DNA of 64,000 nt from Stramonita haemastoma. Its lineage: Eukaryota > Mollusca > Gastropoda > Neogastropoda > Muricidae. The translations under genes were made by a program, and so were the position numbers. A model generated the notes under the pieces. That model ran no database searches and was not told the origin of the DNA. It saw nothing but the letters and a program-made list of their open reading frames with translations. Positions 11,117-49,152 of the stretch are shown here, in pieces. Within the stretch, counting starts at the first letter, position 1. Each line of letters opens with the position of its first letter. Location of the stretch: assembly GCA_030674155.1 (NCBI GenBank), contig CM060335.1, forward strand, positions 34,278,781-34,342,780, given 5' to 3'.

Positions 11117-14100
11117 GGGGTTTTTTTGGGGGTTCAACTCTAAGTGATTGATACACACTGATTTACATTCCTTCACCAGTATTACCGGACACTTATACAG
11201 AAATACCTCCTTAGTAATAACACTTCACCTTATGAGAACTGCTGATGAAGTTATCCACTGGTTATTTGTAACAAACGTGACGAGAAACGTAACAGAATCT
11301 GCAGAATCAACAGAGTGTAAAGTGTTTTTGTGACTGGTTGCGGACTTTCTTTTAGTCCTAGTCTTTAAAAAATATTTTTATATTTCATCCTCTGTTGAAG
11401 TGGACTTTACCCCTTTTGGGAAAGGAGGTGAGCATACCAGAGTACTTGTGTTTCTGGCCAGATCTTTTAAAAAAAATATTTTATTTAATTCTTTTATATC
11501 GAGGATAATGGAATAAGCACTCATGCTTTTTTTCATCCAGTCCCTGTGTGTATGCAGTTTTGTAAATATTGTCATCTGTTCCCACCGGCACACAGATCTG
11601 ACATCCTGTACATAATCTTCAGTGCATGCTTTCCATTCGGTGTATTTGAAAACTCTTATGTCTGTAAGTAGTGCATTATACACATATATTAACCAAGAAA
11701 AATACAGTGCAAGGCTTTTACATGATAAACAGTAGTGCCATGAGTACGTGTGTGTTTGCATTCGTAGATCACTCTCATGTTTGTCCAATCACTCTAACAC
11801 ATTTCCACACACTACACACAGTTCTTTGAAGGGCATTTACATGTTATTAACCATGGTTGATCAGTTCGAATGCTGAAATGAACATGGGTTAAAAAAACAA
11901 ACCTGTCTCTACGAATATGCTTTTTCTTTTTTTTTTAAACATATTAACTAATCCCCGACCATACCATAGTACAAAGTTTCCTGAAATAAATATTTCACTT
12001 TCCAATAAAGCACTAAAAGGTTAAAAAAGCAACAGGTGTAAAAATCATGATAAGGGTAAACCTGCAGACCTTTCACAGACTGGACATACTGACGACCACA
12101 GGACCACAATATTCTCTCTACATGATAAAGTTTTAGGGAAAAGAGGGAGAAAATTAGGAAATTCCACACTGCAAAATGACATCTAATTCATTCATTATAA
12201 AAGCAAATAAACCATTCACCCCCCCCCCCCAAACAAAAAAACTGCTAAAAAAAAAAAAAAGTCAAGGAAATGGCTGTCTGTCAATGCCAGTGCAAACCAA
12301 ATTTTCAGTTTTGAAGTCGGGGCAGGCTTTTGGTAAGATAAAATTTGAAACAGATACAGAAGAATTGATCAACATTAAAAGCGAATTAGGATGCATTAGC
12401 ATCATAAAAGTACTGAGCAGATATGATACAACTGAAAAATCTGTTGCTCCTACTCTTTTCGTTCTTTCTTCTCTCTTTTTTTTTTTTTTTTTAAAAGACA
12501 GACTTTGACATACAGACAATTCTTTTCCCCCAGGAACAAATATCAGATATACATATACTTGAAAAAGTCATCGGGACCACTTCCTTGCTGCAGTTGCTGA
12601 GATTCTGACACTAATATCTTGGCTCAATCACCATCCCTCACAATTTTTTTATGCACACTAATATTAAACAATATCAGGACATATATTCAAGGGTTTTTGC
12701 ACGCTCTGGTGCTTCTCAAGGCTGGAGGAAAGTTATTATGCTTTTCAAAGGCCTCAAAACAAAAACAAAAATCCTTATACTCTTTTACTACTAGTTCAAA
12801 ACTGGTCAGGATGCAGAATGATTTTTCCCTTCACCTGTTCAAAAATTTTTTTAGAACAATGTAATCTCTGTAATTATAGCCGCATCATCTTCTGCTAAAA
12901 CACTCCAGGACAAGTCAATGTCAATACTTAACTCACTGTCAGCAAAAGGACTCCAAATAAAGTTGTTATTTGTTGCTGTTGTAAAGGGTTTTTTTTTTCA
13001 TTTGTAAATTTGAAGTTGGTAAAAAAGTCGACTTCGATGTCTTTTCCAAAAATAAAATGAAAAATATATATTATTCATAAAATTTCATAGTTATAAAACC
13101 AAAACAAACTTCAAAACCAAAATACTTCATTGCAAAAAAAAAGAAATCCAAATACAATTACTGAGATCATTTCAACAGATTTCTCTTTACATTTACTTTT
13201 CAGATACCAGCTTAAACTGAAACTTTTTCCGACGGCTCTGAGAGGCTGTTTTTGCTACAAAAAGAAAGCCTGCATAGAACCACAATACAAAGAAAAGAAA
13301 CTTGCATCCTTTGAGCCAAAGAGAGGATGAGTGAGATAAAAATAACATTTTTGACAAAGCTATCTCTGCTGTTCAGTCTGAGCAAACAATGACACTCAAT
13401 TGCCAAATATAAAGAAATAACCCATTTGAAAAATGCGTTCTTTCACAATATATTAGAATTTGTGCAGAATAAAAAGAGGCAATACTGTTAATACTGAAAA
13501 CTCAACAATGCTTCGGGCATAAAGCTAACCTGTACATGGTGTGTTTACGTTACTCCCTTTCTGCCACCTTCAAGTATTCTTGTTCCTCTTTGTTACAGTA
13601 AGGGTAACATCCCCAAAATGATTGATATATAAAAAGATTTTTCAAGGGATATCAATATAGATTACATACCGATTTACATAGAGACCAATTCCATTCCTGA
13701 TGTCTATTTCACGGTATCTTAACAAACAGAACTTTTCATCAACGATTTGGCATCATTTGCATTGTGTGTTGATAAAAAAAATTTAAAAAGTACAAACAAC
13801 AAACTGAACAATATCACAAAGTACACTACCATCACGCAAAGTGTGACATTTACTCATGAGAGCATGTTAAACCGGTCATGTGAACTGTCCTGTTACAACC
13901 AGAAAATGATTGCTACAGCAAGCCTGACAGCTAATACAGCAAGGAACAAAACTGATGTAAATATGATCATCTGCAGCTGAAAAAAAAAAAAAAACGACAC
14001 AAAAAAAGAACAGTAAAAAGATGAGCAAGTCGTACATACATTCTTGTTATGACCATTCTGTTGATATGCAGAGGAAACAAACCCTTAGCAAACCAAAACA

Positions 14101-15746
14101 AAGTATAGATGTGTGTGTGGGGGGTGGGTGGGTGGTGCATGCATATACAATCATGGGCACCAGGTATTCAATTCCATACAAGTCAATGTACTGAAGCACA
14201 GATGTGACCCTTCTGGATATATATTCAAACTGGCTCCACTGTGGTGTTATTACATCAAACAAATGAACTGGGATATTGTCATACTCCTTTCAGGATGAGA
14301 TTTTGTATGAGCCAAAAGGCAAGACTCATCTGGAAGATAAAGAAAGAAATTTGTTTAGATACCACTTCAAAATAACATGCATAACTAAAGCACGGCAACA
14401 AATTTCAGCTGCCTTTTTTGTGGTTTAGTATCAAAAATCAAAAAGCGGCCTTAAATTGTACCTCTCAGTACATAAAGACACAAAAACACTGAAACTTCAT
14501 ATTAAAAATAAGCAGGACATGTAAGTGTATATATTTATATTAATCTAAAAAAGATTTACAAGTGCACAAACTACACACCTAACACCCCCCAAAAAAAATT
14601 TGATACAGAAATGAATCGGGAAGAAAGGCATTTAAGCATAATTTAAACTAATGTGCAAGGTGCAACAACAAAAACACACTTTTAGATAAACTTGTTGATA
14701 TCTACATATATTTCAAACAATCATTTACAGAACAAATAAATTTACCATTTCAACCATTGTAGCCCTGAGGTCATGGAATATATTTCACAATTCTTTTTCC
14801 CTTGAACAGGGAAACGATCACTCAGTCTGAATGGTTGTCAAAGATCCAACAATCACTGCAACGAGTGCCATTGTTTACAGATAAAACTCACAGAAATTGA
14901 GAAACGCAAATAAACAGCACTCACAACTCAAAACTTCTCATATTTTGTTGATCTACCCGTGTGCAGAACAATATGATCCGTGATATACAATCAGCACAGT
15001 TGTTTTTTTCTCAGATTCTATTTCAAATACGCCTCGACACATGTTTGAATACATTTACACACAGATTCGTTGAACTAATTTTCTATTATTTGAATTCAAT
15101 CAGCATGTTGCATAACTGATCTTCCTTAGTTTTTATCTTCCAAGTTCTGTTGCTGAAAACTTCCACCTAACTGTTTCTTGCATAAGAAAGCGAGTCTCTT
15201 GATCATGAGCAGTAAGTTTTAAAAAAAAGAAAAAAAAGTACTAAATCTCTACCTTCGATGCAAACGGAATGCTACAATTTAAAAACTGCTGAAAAAAACT
15301 AAGCACTGGTGTTAAGTTTCTCCACTAGAGGAAAATTTCACATCCATTCATCATAAAAGCTTTTCTTTCCAGCAACAGAGTCTGTTCACTGCATTACTTA
15401 GATTATCGGCCAAAAAATTGGACTTCAGTTATAATTTATAAAACTATATTTGAATCAAAGGCTTCACCTTTTAACTTTTTCTCAAGTTCCATGTGTGTGT
15501 GTGTGTGTGTGTGTGTGTGGGCACGCGCGCATGCATGTGTGTTTACACTTTATATGTAGAGAGAAGCTTGAGTGTGCCTATAGTATGAAAGAGAGAGCGA
15601 ACTATCATTCAGTTCCATAGTTTTGATATGCGTATATATATATTGAAAAGTATGTGGTAGAGATGAGTGAATGAACCGTGCTGCACTGATTTCTGCACAC
15701 GACTCTTGTATTGATAATTCTCCCAGTTCTACAGTCCTGCTATCGA
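11117..15746 (-). other. Probable ACADVL 3' UTR and spacer
   Basis: No coding exon seen. Apart from a SINE tail at 11460-11600 and a (GT)n run near 15492-15520, the region is AT-rich and free of the SINEs common elsewhere, which fits a long 3' UTR under some constraint. Confidence 0.4.
11460..11600 (-). repeat. Family A SINE tail fragment
   Basis: Reverse copy of the tail (TTTATATCGAGGATAATGGA, CATCTGTTCCCACCGGCACA) in the spacer between the convergent genes. Confidence 0.65.
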
Positions 15747-41950
<26,204 letters not shown>

Positions 41951-42543
41951 TTTCAGTGTTGTAGACTCGGTAGCAGAATGCCAGTAAGCTAGGCTGGAGT
42001 TGAAAGTTCTTCGGCACTGAATGGATTTGTGGGGCAGACGAAATCGCTAGGTCTATGCTTTACGTCATTTCCGGTAAGATAAACTTAATATTTTCATTGG
42101 TTGAAAACTGTATCAGTACATTTTCTAGTTATGCTCTAGCCTAGAAGTACAAGGGTACTGACCGTATGCTCTCAGCCAAATTATTATAGTTTTTAGGCCT
42201 ACGGTTTTCTCTCTTTTGCTAATGAATACCTGTCTCTGATGTCTTTGTTTATAATTCTAAAACTCTTTGACGGGAATAAATCATTCACCTCATTGTCATA
42301 TTATCATTAGATTTTGATAGAATGCTTTGACAGTAATGCTTTCATCATTGTAAAATCCTTGAAAATACACGCAACATATTTGACAAATCTTGAGAAAAGT
42401 TTTATCAGAACAGGGATTTGGAATTGTATAGTTCTCCTTGGGAGTAGGAAATAAATACAGGTTAATTTTAGAGTTCATAACAACAACAACAACAAAAAAG
42501 ACTTCTAAAACAAGTCTGGTAACTCCTAGAAAGTGTTATACAT
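41951..42543 (-). promoter_or_regulatory. ACADVL 5' UTR and promoter region
   Basis: No coding sequence seen upstream of the ACADVL ATG. It contains the ETS/CRE-like site at 42059-42078; no clear TATA box was noted near it. Confidence 0.5.
42059..42078 (-). promoter_or_regulatory. ETS/CRE composite-like site upstream of ACADVL
   Basis: On the minus strand the sequence reads ACCGGAAATGACGTAAA, an ETS core (CCGGAA) directly next to a CRE/ATF half-site (TGACGTAA). It lies about 110 bp before the ACADVL ATG at 41950, where a core promoter is expected. ETS (GABP/NRF-2) and CREB/ATF sites are common in promoters of nuclear genes for mitochondrial proteins. Function is inferred from motif and place only. 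Confidence 0.5.
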
Positions 42544-42544
42544 G

Positions 42545-42622
<78 letters not shown>

Positions 42623-42639
42623 GTGTGTGTGTGTGTGTG

Positions 42640-42675
<36 letters not shown>
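42545..42675 (+). repeat. (TA)n(GT)n microsatellite
   Basis: About 70 bp TA then GT repeat, roughly 600 bp upstream of the ACADVL start. Confidence 0.97.
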
Positions 42676-42678
<3 letters not shown>

Positions 42679-42701
42679 CAGTTAAGAACAACCTCATATA
42701 T

Positions 42702-42703
<2 letters not shown>

Positions 42704-42735
<32 letters not shown>

Positions 42736-42900
42736 TGGTTTGTTGTTTTTTAGGGGAAGAAGAAATTAATTCAAAATGGTTTGGGTTTTTTTCTGGGTTT
42801 TGTTCTTTTGCTTCTACTGAGAATGTTGCAGTTTTATTACAATTTTTTTCAGATAAAGTAAAAATAGATATAAAATATTTTTTGTCATCATCAGTTCTCA

Positions 42901-42933
<33 letters not shown>

Positions 42934-42934
42934 C
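42704..42934. repeat. Facing runs of 30 G and 30 C
   Basis: G at 42704-42733 and C at 42905-42934 (30 each by my count), 171 bp apart. They could pair as an inverted repeat or form G-quadruplexes. Confidence 0.9.
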
Positions 42935-43295
42935 ACCACCAAAAAACCAACCAACCAAACAAAAACACAGAAAATGTATGGATATTCCAGGTTGACCTTT
43001 TTTTTTCCTTTTCATCATTAAAACTAATATGTTCTTGCAATCTTGGTTAGAATGATTTCTCCTTTGGCAGAAGGAAAAAGTCTGAATTGCGGTTTCATTT
43101 CCAAGTCTAATTTATTCACCATTGTAGAAAATGTTATTCACTATTGCAAGAAATTCATTTTACTGAAAAAAATAATTATACTTTTAGTGAGATAGTTAAA
43201 CGATTACTATTACTACGTGTCAAGCAACTTATCCCTTAGATTGTTAAACCATTTACATACGTCATGTTCAAATGCTTTAGTGTATACAGTCTGCT

Positions 43296-43302
<7 letters not shown>

Positions 43303-43380
<78 letters not shown>
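43303..43380 (+). repeat. (GT)n microsatellite
   Basis: GT run adjoining a reverse SINE. Confidence 0.97.
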
Positions 43381-43383
<3 letters not shown>

Positions 43384-43597
43384 ATTTATTTGATTCTTTT
43401 ATATTGAGGATAATGGGATAAACACTCTTGTGCTTTTTTACATCCAGTCCCCGTGTGATGCAGTTTTGTAAATGTCATCTGTTCCCACCGGCACACGATG
43501 GCCTACTCTTACGAAAAGCGGAACAGGATTGGCGTGCATTGGCACACGGGCTTGGTTTATAGTCTCATCCAAAATCCAAAAGACTTTTGGGGAGAGA
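43381..43597 (-). repeat. Family A SINE, truncated at the LINE 3' junction
   Basis: Reverse-orientation tail and body; homology stops at GGGGAGAG where the LINE tail begins. Its remaining head is not found on the far side of the LINE. Confidence 0.75.
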
Positions 43598-43599
43598 GA

Positions 43600-43676
43600 G
43601 AATACGAATACGAATACGAATACGAATACGAATAGTTTATTCAGATTTTAGGCCATAGCCCCTTTCTGAAGGGGGT
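43600..43676 (-). other. LINE 3' end: hairpin, AATAAA and hexamer tail
   Basis: Plus-strand 43659-43674 is a 6-bp stem (CCCCTT/AAGGGG) with a 4-nt loop. It is followed toward the LINE 3' end by AATAAA (plus-strand TTTATT, 43636-43641) and five copies of a hexamer (AATACG on plus) at 43601-43634. A terminal hairpin plus short tandem repeats instead of poly(A) is typical of CR1/L2-like LINEs, where the reverse transcriptase recognises the 3' end. Confidence 0.8.
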
Positions 43677-43761
43677 TATACATAATCATGAACAACAACA
43701 ATCAGAATACATTTCCCAAACATCTACAGTTACTGAAACAAATTAATATGCATTTGTAATA

Positions 43762-46700
43762 TTACGATAAAGCAGTATTTACCCTTTTCAATGCATGGTA
43801 AACATACATGGCAAGATTTGTTAAAGATGCCTCATGTTTTGTCGACAGAAGAACATTTACCCTAAAGTTACAAGGATCATTATAATATTTTGGTCTAATG
43901 AATTGCATTCTAAGATCATGTAAGGCTGGACAGCAAAACAAAAAATGAATTTCGTCTTCTTTTGCGTTATGACATAAGCTACATTTCAATTCATCTTCAG
44001 TTTTACTCAGGTATCTATTGCGGTGACATGCAATATCAGAAACACCAAACCTGAATTTAGTCAGAGCACTTTTGATATATCGATTTATTTTCATGTCGAT
44101 GTACATTTCTTTGGAACAAGATGTTTTGAACAGCCTATATTGAGCAAATCTGTCACTGTTATACACATGTTCATGCCAATCTTGCCATCTGCAATCAATA
44201 AGCCTTTGTTTGAAACTTTTTAAAAAAGCTGGGATACACTGTACTCCTTGATTATCCCATACAAAAGAAAATCCATATGAATTCAAGCACTGCCGAACAC
44301 TCGTAACCCAAGTTTTCTTACCATTCCTATCTAGATTGTTCAACACTATATATGCTTTTAAAGGTATTCTACATTGATCCATACGAGTCAATGTTAACCA
44401 GTATTTAATACATTTTAGGTAAGAGTTAATATATATGGGAAATCTTCCAAGCTCTCCATACACAAGGTCATTGGGGGTTCGGAGGTCAACATTCAAAAAA
44501 CGTTTCATAGCATATAAGTGTACATTTTCAACCACATGGCTTTTTTCAAAAGCCCATATTTCAGCCCCATACAACATTATTGGCTGTACTTGAGTATCAA
44601 ATAATTTACAAAAAAGAGAAAAACTACAGCAGTCCAATTTATACAGTACACGAAAAATGGCAAAAACTGCTTTTTTAGCTCTGCTTACTAGATCTTGACA
44701 TGCAAAGCCAAAACTAAGTCTAGTTGAAAAGTACAGACCAAGATATTTATATGCATTCACTGTTTCTACCTTTACATTACCATACGTCCATTTTTCTTGT
44801 CGTGCTAAATACCCTCCCTTACGAAAAACAACTATATTTGTTTTGCCCATATTCACTTTTAACTTTAACCTAGATGCAGCCATATACAAGTTATCAAGTT
44901 GCCTTTGTAAGCCAGTCACTGTTGTCGATAGTAAAATTATATCATCAGCAAATAACAGTATGAATAATTCAATCAGGTCAAAAGTCACACCATGTTTACC
45001 ATTCTGGATGATGTTCAGGGCTAGTTCATTAATAAACAATGAAAACAATACTGGACTACAAACATCCCCCTGTTTTACTCCATGAGTGCAGTTTAAAACT
45101 TCTGAAAAATGTGCTCCCGATCTTATTCTCGCCTTCACTTCTTGGTACATACTTTTCAAACAACGACATAATTTACCTGTAATTCCATTTTTTAACAAAA
45201 TAGGCCATAACAACTTTCTAGAAACAGAATCGAACGCTTTTTTCAAAATCAACAAATGCTACATATAATTTTCTATTATTCGTGAATTGTTTCTGAATTG
45301 CTGCTAACAAAGTAAACATATGATCCACCGTAGAATAACCTTTCTTAAACCCACCTTGGTATTCTCCAGTAATCTCATTTTGATTTATCCATTCCTGTAA
45401 TCTTCTGTTAATGACAAAGCTATATAGTTTACTACTTATATTACATAATGATATCCCTCTATAATTATTAACATTATTTACATCCCCCTTTTTAAATAAT
45501 GGTAAAATAACAGATTCTTTCCAGCTTTCAGGATAAATACCAGTATCAAATAAATAGTTGAATAACTTCACTAAAAACTGAACTATGTTCCCACAAGAGT
45601 TCTTAAAAAATTCTCCTATAAGACCATCTGGGCCAGCAGATTTATTGTTTTTCAATTTTCTTATAGCTAATAACACTTCATCTTTTGAGATTGGCCTATT
45701 TAACACTTCATCACCTTCCTCTGTTAATTCATCATCCTGTACAATATTTTCTTCATCATCCTTTTCTAATATACTTTTAAAATGTTGAAACCAGTCAGAG
45801 ATAGAAATGTCATTCTGAGGCTGTGACTTCCTATTGCATATTTTACGTACTGCTCCCCAAAATAATTGTTGATCATTTACAGAATTTGAAAGCTCAGTAT
45901 ATAAAGCATCATTGTATTCTTTTTCTTTCTTTTTATTTAGATTTTTATATTCTCGTCTTGCAATACAATATCGAACCCTGTCATCGTTTTGTCGAGTTTT
46001 TCTAAATTTTCTCAATAGCCTCCGCACTTTACGCTTTGCTGTTTTGCACTCATGATCGAACCATCTTCTTCGCTCATTTATTTTTATACCAGGAATTCTT
46101 TTTATCATACATTCAGCTTGTTCTTTGACAATGTCATTAAAGTCATTCAGAGCTCTATTAACATCAACATCTATGAGAGCTTCCGCTCTACACAGACGAC
46201 CCTGCACATCATTTGAATTCATAGAAGTACAAAACAAGTGTTCATATTCTTTTTTCCAACAATACTTCGTTATAGACTGAGTTCTAACTACATTTACATC
46301 ATTTGAACTAGATTTCCACTTGCTTTGTTTTTCAATACACATTAAAAGGGGCAAATGATCCGATTCAATTCTTTCTACCACATGAAGATACGACTTATCC
46401 TTAATAGCCTCAAATAAATTAACAGTTGTCAAAAAATAGTCATTAACACTGTTACCAACATCAGAAATGTATGTGAAACGACCATAATGATCGCCATTAC
46501 ATACTCCATTCAAAATACATAGACCAAAAACAGTACACAGGCTTAATAACTTTTTCCCATATAGATTTAATATCTTATCTTCAGAATTTCTTTGAAAACT
46601 ACTATGATAATCTTGTTTTTGCCAACCGTGAAGTTCATCATCATTCATAATTTCAGGAAAAAATTCTGCAGTCCTGGCATTTAGATCACCACATATCAAT

Positions 46701-47935
46701 AAATCAACATCACTGAAAGAAAGAAACATATCCATGAGACATTGTTCCAAAATATCAATTCCATTGTCGTATCCATACATACAATAATAAGGTGAATTTT
46801 CAGGAGGTATATAAGTACACATAAGAACGACATCTTTGCAAACCCCTAAAAAGTTTTTATCAATCAAAAAAGACAAAGAATAATTACTGTCACATTTCAG
46901 TTCTTGCACAAAACTGACTATAGACTTGCGAACAAGACAAATTATTCCCCCTGAATATCTTCCCTGCCGTGACAATTTTATTGCAGGCTTTACAAATATT
47001 TCAAAATCTTTCAACAAATCTGACTGAAACTTTTCCATAAACGTTTCAACCAGACACACAAAATCAAAAGAAGAAATAAACTGTACAAAATCTGAGTCAG
47101 TCATTTTAGAAAACAAACCACAAATATTCCAATGAAGAAAGGAAATTTTATTTATAACAGCGCTGCGAACTTCAAAGCTCAGGTCAGCAGGATTATCGTT
47201 CCCTGATTCAACATCTCCGTCACTGACATCTCCATCATCACATTCATAACTACGGTCACGTGCAGTGTCATGCGCACGCCCACCTGTACCATCCTCATTC
47301 TCCCTTCCCCCTTCACGTTCATTCTCATTTCCACCACCGCCCTCCCTGTCTCCACTCTCACCCCCGTCCTCATATTCATCCCTTCTCTCCTCACCGCCGT
47401 TACTTTCATCTCTTTTCTCCCTGTCACTGTCACCCTGTTCATTTTCTCCATCCCTCTCGCACTCCTCCCGACTCTCTCCGGCACCACCTTCCTCCCCCTC
47501 ATCTCGGACACCATGACAAACGTCATTCCTCTCACTGTCATGTCCCCCTCCCCCACTCTCTCGGCAATCCTCACTCTCACTCTCACTCTTAGAACCAACT
47601 GATACACTAATCGACTGTGTGCGTACATTACTTTCGTATAAACCATAATGCAAAACATTACTTTCAGCTCTTGTGACCATTTGCTTTTCACTTAATTTAG
47701 TGTAAACTTTAGTTTGGTTACATATCGGATTCCTATTTGTATTTAGTTTGTTTACTGACTTATTCACATACAACTTTTCAACATCACACTCTTCCGTTTG
47801 TTTACTATTTTTCTGCCACAGGTAATGCACAATACCCAAATCATGCACGGATTTTGCATTCTCTACCATTTCAGCATCAAAGCAATTCACACTTTCATCC
47901 ATCCTTTCCCTCCATTTCCCAACACGTGAAACCAT
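43762..47935 (-). CDS. LINE ORF2: endonuclease and reverse transcriptase, one frameshift
   Basis: Two reading frames meet near 45238. The first part (47935-45218, 905 residues) has an N-terminal region of about 118 residues, then a very acidic, low-complexity linker rich in Glu, Asp, Gly, Ser and Arg (about 119-250), then the apurinic-type endonuclease (about 262-535: ISFLHWNICG, VETFMEK, ICGDLNAR, ESDHLPLL), then the start of the reverse transcriptase (about 755 on: NNKSAGPDGLIGEFFK, LPLFKKGDV, NNYRGISL). The second part (45255-43762) continues with KAFDSVSRKLLW, HGVKQGDVCSPVLFSLF, the catalytic LFADDIILL and a distal CSLCHNAKEDEIHFLFCC knuckle. The break is six A (plus-strand T at 45238-45243) where five keep the frame. 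The long charged linker before the endonuclease is unusual. Confidence 0.92.
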
Positions 47936-48031
47936 ACCATCAACATTTTGTGCATGCGGTGACTGTTTTCTTTTTATGCCTTCTGCATTTTCTGGACCGG
48001 ACAGATTCTTGCTGCAGGGCCGGCCAGACCG

Positions 48032-49024
48032 TTATTGCAGAGGACACAGCTGATCCCTGTCATCCAGGCCAAACTTCTGGCCCTCTATGACGAGGTGGTC
48101 GTACACCAGCGATGCCCTTTTGTCCTGGCTTCTGGCAGTCTTCAGGTGCGGCACAAGCTTCCTTCGGATTTCTCTTACTCGAAAAGAGAAATCCTCGCCA
48201 ATGAAGATCCCGCTTCCTTTCAGCTTCTGCTTTGCTTGAAGAATTTTGCCCTTTTCTTTGAAAAAGGTGCAGCAGGCAACGATGGGGGCATTGGGCTTGG
48301 CACTGAGGCGATGCACTCGATCGAAAGAAATGTTCCGAGAGAATTCCAGTTTGTCGGTGAAAGTTTCGTGCACAAGATCCTCACAATCCTGCCAAGTCTC
48401 CTTTTCATTTCTAGGGATTCCATGGATGATGATATTATTTCTTTTGGATCTGCCCTCTAGATCGTCCACTTTCCTCTCCAAAAAATCAGTTCTTTCGTTT
48501 AACTTTTCATTTTCCTTTCGCAGACTTTCATTCTCTGTTTTCAGATCTTTCATCCCCTGCTTGATGCTGTTGACTTCTCCCTCGAGATTAGTACAGACAG
48601 TCTTGATCTCTGCGAGGTCTCGACTCATTCTGTCACAGGTACCCTGCAGAATCCTGATTGCATCCATAAGTTCTGTTGAAGCAGGATCAGGTGACCGTGT
48701 TGGCGTCGTTGCCTCAGGAGTTCTGGATTTGTCAGCGCTGTCCCGACGAGAGCTACTTCCGATTCCAGACAAAGTAGACTGTCGTCCCTCAGTTTTACGG
48801 ATAGGTCCTGGGTTGAGTTCCACATCACCACATTGATATATTAAATCTCCGTAGAAAAGTAGAACGAGGAGCAATCCTAGCATTGCACCGTGTACTCTGT
48901 TTCTCAACCTCAACACGCCAATTCTCATGGCTGCTTTAAATTTTGCTCGTTTTGTCATGAAGGAAATAAATACTGACAGAAACCTGCCACAAAGTGACCG
49001 GAATGCCAGAGCAGAGCAAGGCAT
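48032..49024 (-). CDS. LINE ORF1: nucleic-acid-binding protein with N-terminal 2A-like peptide
   Basis: 330 residues. Residues 1-46 are basic; 47-63 form a hydrophobic stretch (AMLGLLLVLLFYGDLIY), directly followed by CGDVELNPGP at residues 65-74, a full match to the 2A ribosome-skipping consensus. Residues about 80-115 are Ser/Thr-rich. Residues about 117-192 form a long coiled coil (TENESLRKENEKLNERTDF, then FLERKVDDLEGRSKRNN). After it come NNIIIHGIP, typical of the RRM of L1-type ORF1 proteins, and a basic C-terminal domain (FRVREIRRKLVPHLK). If the 2A works, translation yields a peptide of 73 residues and a coiled-coil protein starting at Pro74. The first ATG is used for coordinates; other ATGs at residues 23, 33 and 48 are also upstream of the 2A. 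Confidence 0.92.
   Translation of the reverse strand: MPCSALAFRSLCGRFLSVFISFMTKRAKFKAAMRIGVLRLRNRVHGAMLGLLLVLLFYGDLIYQCGDVELNPGPIRKTEGRQSTLSGIGSSSRRDSADKSRTPEATTPTRSPDPASTELMDAIRILQGTCDRMSRDLAEIKTVCTNLEGEVNSIKQGMKDLKTENESLRKENEKLNERTDFLERKVDDLEGRSKRNNIIIHGIPRNEKETWQDCEDLVHETFTDKLEFSRNISFDRVHRLSAKPNAPIVACCTFFKEKGKILQAKQKLKGSGIFIGEDFSFRVREIRRKLVPHLKTARSQDKRASLVYDHLVIEGQKFGLDDRDQLCPLQ
48803..48829 (-). other. 2A-like ribosome-skipping motif GDVELNPGP
   Basis: Codons 66-74 of LINE ORF1. The motif carries the invariant D-V-E-x-NPG-P residues; skipping would occur between Gly73 and Pro74. 2A sequences at the ORF1 N terminus are known from CR1-type elements of sea urchin, molluscs and lancelet and from trypanosome LINEs. 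The preceding hydrophobic stretch fits the class in which the 2A peptide can also act as a signal sequence. Confidence 0.93.
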
Positions 49025-49150
49025 AGTCCTTCACACAGTCACTGACCAACTTTGGAGTCAGTACTTTCAGTATAGCCAGAGAAAGCAGCATTAAACGGGA
49101 GAGCACGAAAATCGTGTCTGTTCAGTGCTACTGACAACTCGGTCCCCCCG

Positions 49151-49152
<2 letters not shown>

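Noticed and set aside
47179..47691. Several open frames over the LINE
   Set aside because: Shadows of the biased Glu/Arg/Gly-rich linker of ORF2; no domain in these frames.
48795..48840. Integrated RNA-virus sequence suggested by the 2A motif
   Set aside because: It lies in frame in ORF1 of a LINE with coiled coil and RRM-like region, next to a LINE ORF2; no viral protein is nearby.
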